From contig DATFWK010000040.1 in the NCBI GenBank assembly GCA_035259345.1, forward strand, positions 1 through 6,130: DNA of 6,130 nt. Reading direction: 5' to 3'. The stretch is from DATFWK01 sp035259345. GTDB taxonomy: Bacteria; Actinomycetota; Thermoleophilia; Miltoncostaeales; Miltoncostaeaceae. Made by a program: the position numbers and the translations under genes. Every line of letters begins with the position of its first letter. Positions within the stretch are counted from its first letter, which is position 1. This document shows positions 5,958 to 6,130 of this stretch, in pieces. The notes under the pieces were generated by a model. That model was not told the origin of the DNA, made no database searches, and saw only the letters and a program-made list of their open reading frames with translations.

Positions 5958-6130
5958 GGCGCGCCACGCTGCTCGCTGCGGCCGAGGCGCTGCGGGCCGC
6001 GGGGCGTGTGCTCACTCTGGGGAACGGCGGCTCGGCCACCGACGCGACCGATCTCGCCGCCGACCTGCAGGCGCTCGGGCGCCCGGCGATCGACCTCACC
6101 GACGACCCGGCGATCCTCACCGCCATCGCC
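5951..6130 (+). pseudogene. Inverted N-terminal/middle fragment of a second SIS-domain (GmhA-like) gene
   Basis: The + strand frame (codons beginning 5951, 5954 and so on) encodes about 60 residues, including ATLLAAAEALRAAGRVL, TLGNGGSATDATDLAADL and AIDLTDDPAILTAIA, and runs off the window edge. It is the N-terminal/middle part of the same SIS family as the gene on the opposite strand. GNGGS is the family's sugar-phosphate motif. At the positions matching E. coli GmhA zinc ligands H61 and E65 it has Asp and Asp. No ATG, GTG or TTG lies between the in-frame TGA at 5939-5941 and the homologous region, so this copy has lost its start and perhaps 30-40 residues. Its last 48 bases form an inverted near-repeat (42/48) with 5907-5954. 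It is a broken paralogue or allele, or a product of misassembly. Confidence 0.7.
6083..6130. repeat. Inverted near-repeat, right arm (pairs with 5907-5954)
   Basis: This is the + strand partner of the arm at 5907-5954, separated from it by 128 bases that belong to the + strand SIS fragment. It ends at the window edge with the codons for LTAIA still in frame, so its true extent is unknown. Confidence 0.72.

Noticed and set aside
5958..5965. GGCGCGCC palindrome near the SIS junction as a site-specific recombination core
   Set aside because: An 8-bp GC palindrome is common at this base composition, and no recombinase gene or second copy is visible in the window.
5599..6126. Extension of the hypF frame upstream to 6126 (a 953-residue protein)
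   Set aside because: The 176 extra residues are Arg/Pro/Gly-rich out-of-frame translation of the SIS region. The GTG at 5598, coupled by GTGA to the SIS stop, gives a normal HypF length and a correct acylphosphatase start.

Overview
The window is about 6.1 kb of very GC-rich DNA with dense, short-gapped genes, strong third-position GC and frequent GTG/TTG starts. That fits an actinobacterial-type genome. The combination of DUF1326/DUF2182 membrane proteins, an exported CHRD protein and a hyp-linked SIS protein makes me think of Thermoleophilia (Gaiellales/Solirubrobacterales-like), but this lineage is a guess from memory, not shown by the sequence.

Left part (1-1441, + strand): the last 16 codons of a probable DUF1326 protein overlap the TTG start of a DUF2182 polytopic membrane protein. 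A 104-bp gap with two small hairpins follows, then a secreted CHRD-domain protein with a strong Shine-Dalgarno sequence. A GC-rich hairpin (1454-1480) separates it from the convergent genes on the right.

Right part (5957 down to 1479, - strand): one tight gene string, in transcription order: a SIS-domain phosphoheptose-isomerase-like gene (3' part only), hypF (complete NiFe-hydrogenase maturation carbamoyltransferase), a 33-codon open frame resembling the start of a GH1 beta-glucosidase, nagA (N-acetylglucosamine-6-phosphate deacetylase), and a Fur-family regulator. Gaps are -4, about 28, -4 and 25 bases, so a single transcript is likely. HypF and the SIS protein suggest a hydrogenase maturation locus beyond the right edge. 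NagA is a different function (amino-sugar recycling), and the cut-off GH1 start just before it suggests that a carbohydrate gene block was joined to the hyp genes, with a deletion at the join.

Right edge (about 5951-6130): the most unusual structure. The - strand SIS gene loses its 5' half near 5950-5957, and from there to the edge the + strand encodes the N-terminal/middle part of a SIS protein of the same family, without a start codon. The two pieces share a 48-bp inverted near-repeat (42/48 identical) covering the same protein segment. They are therefore two diverged copies joined head to head, by inversion, recombination between paralogues, or an assembly chimera.

I saw no tRNA, rRNA, CRISPR array, transposase or intact mobile element. 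No gene-free stretch exceeds 300 bases. The points most worth a second look are the SIS head-to-head junction, the GH1 stub coupled to nagA, and the Fur-family protein that has lost the usual metal-sensing residues while keeping both CxxC pairs.
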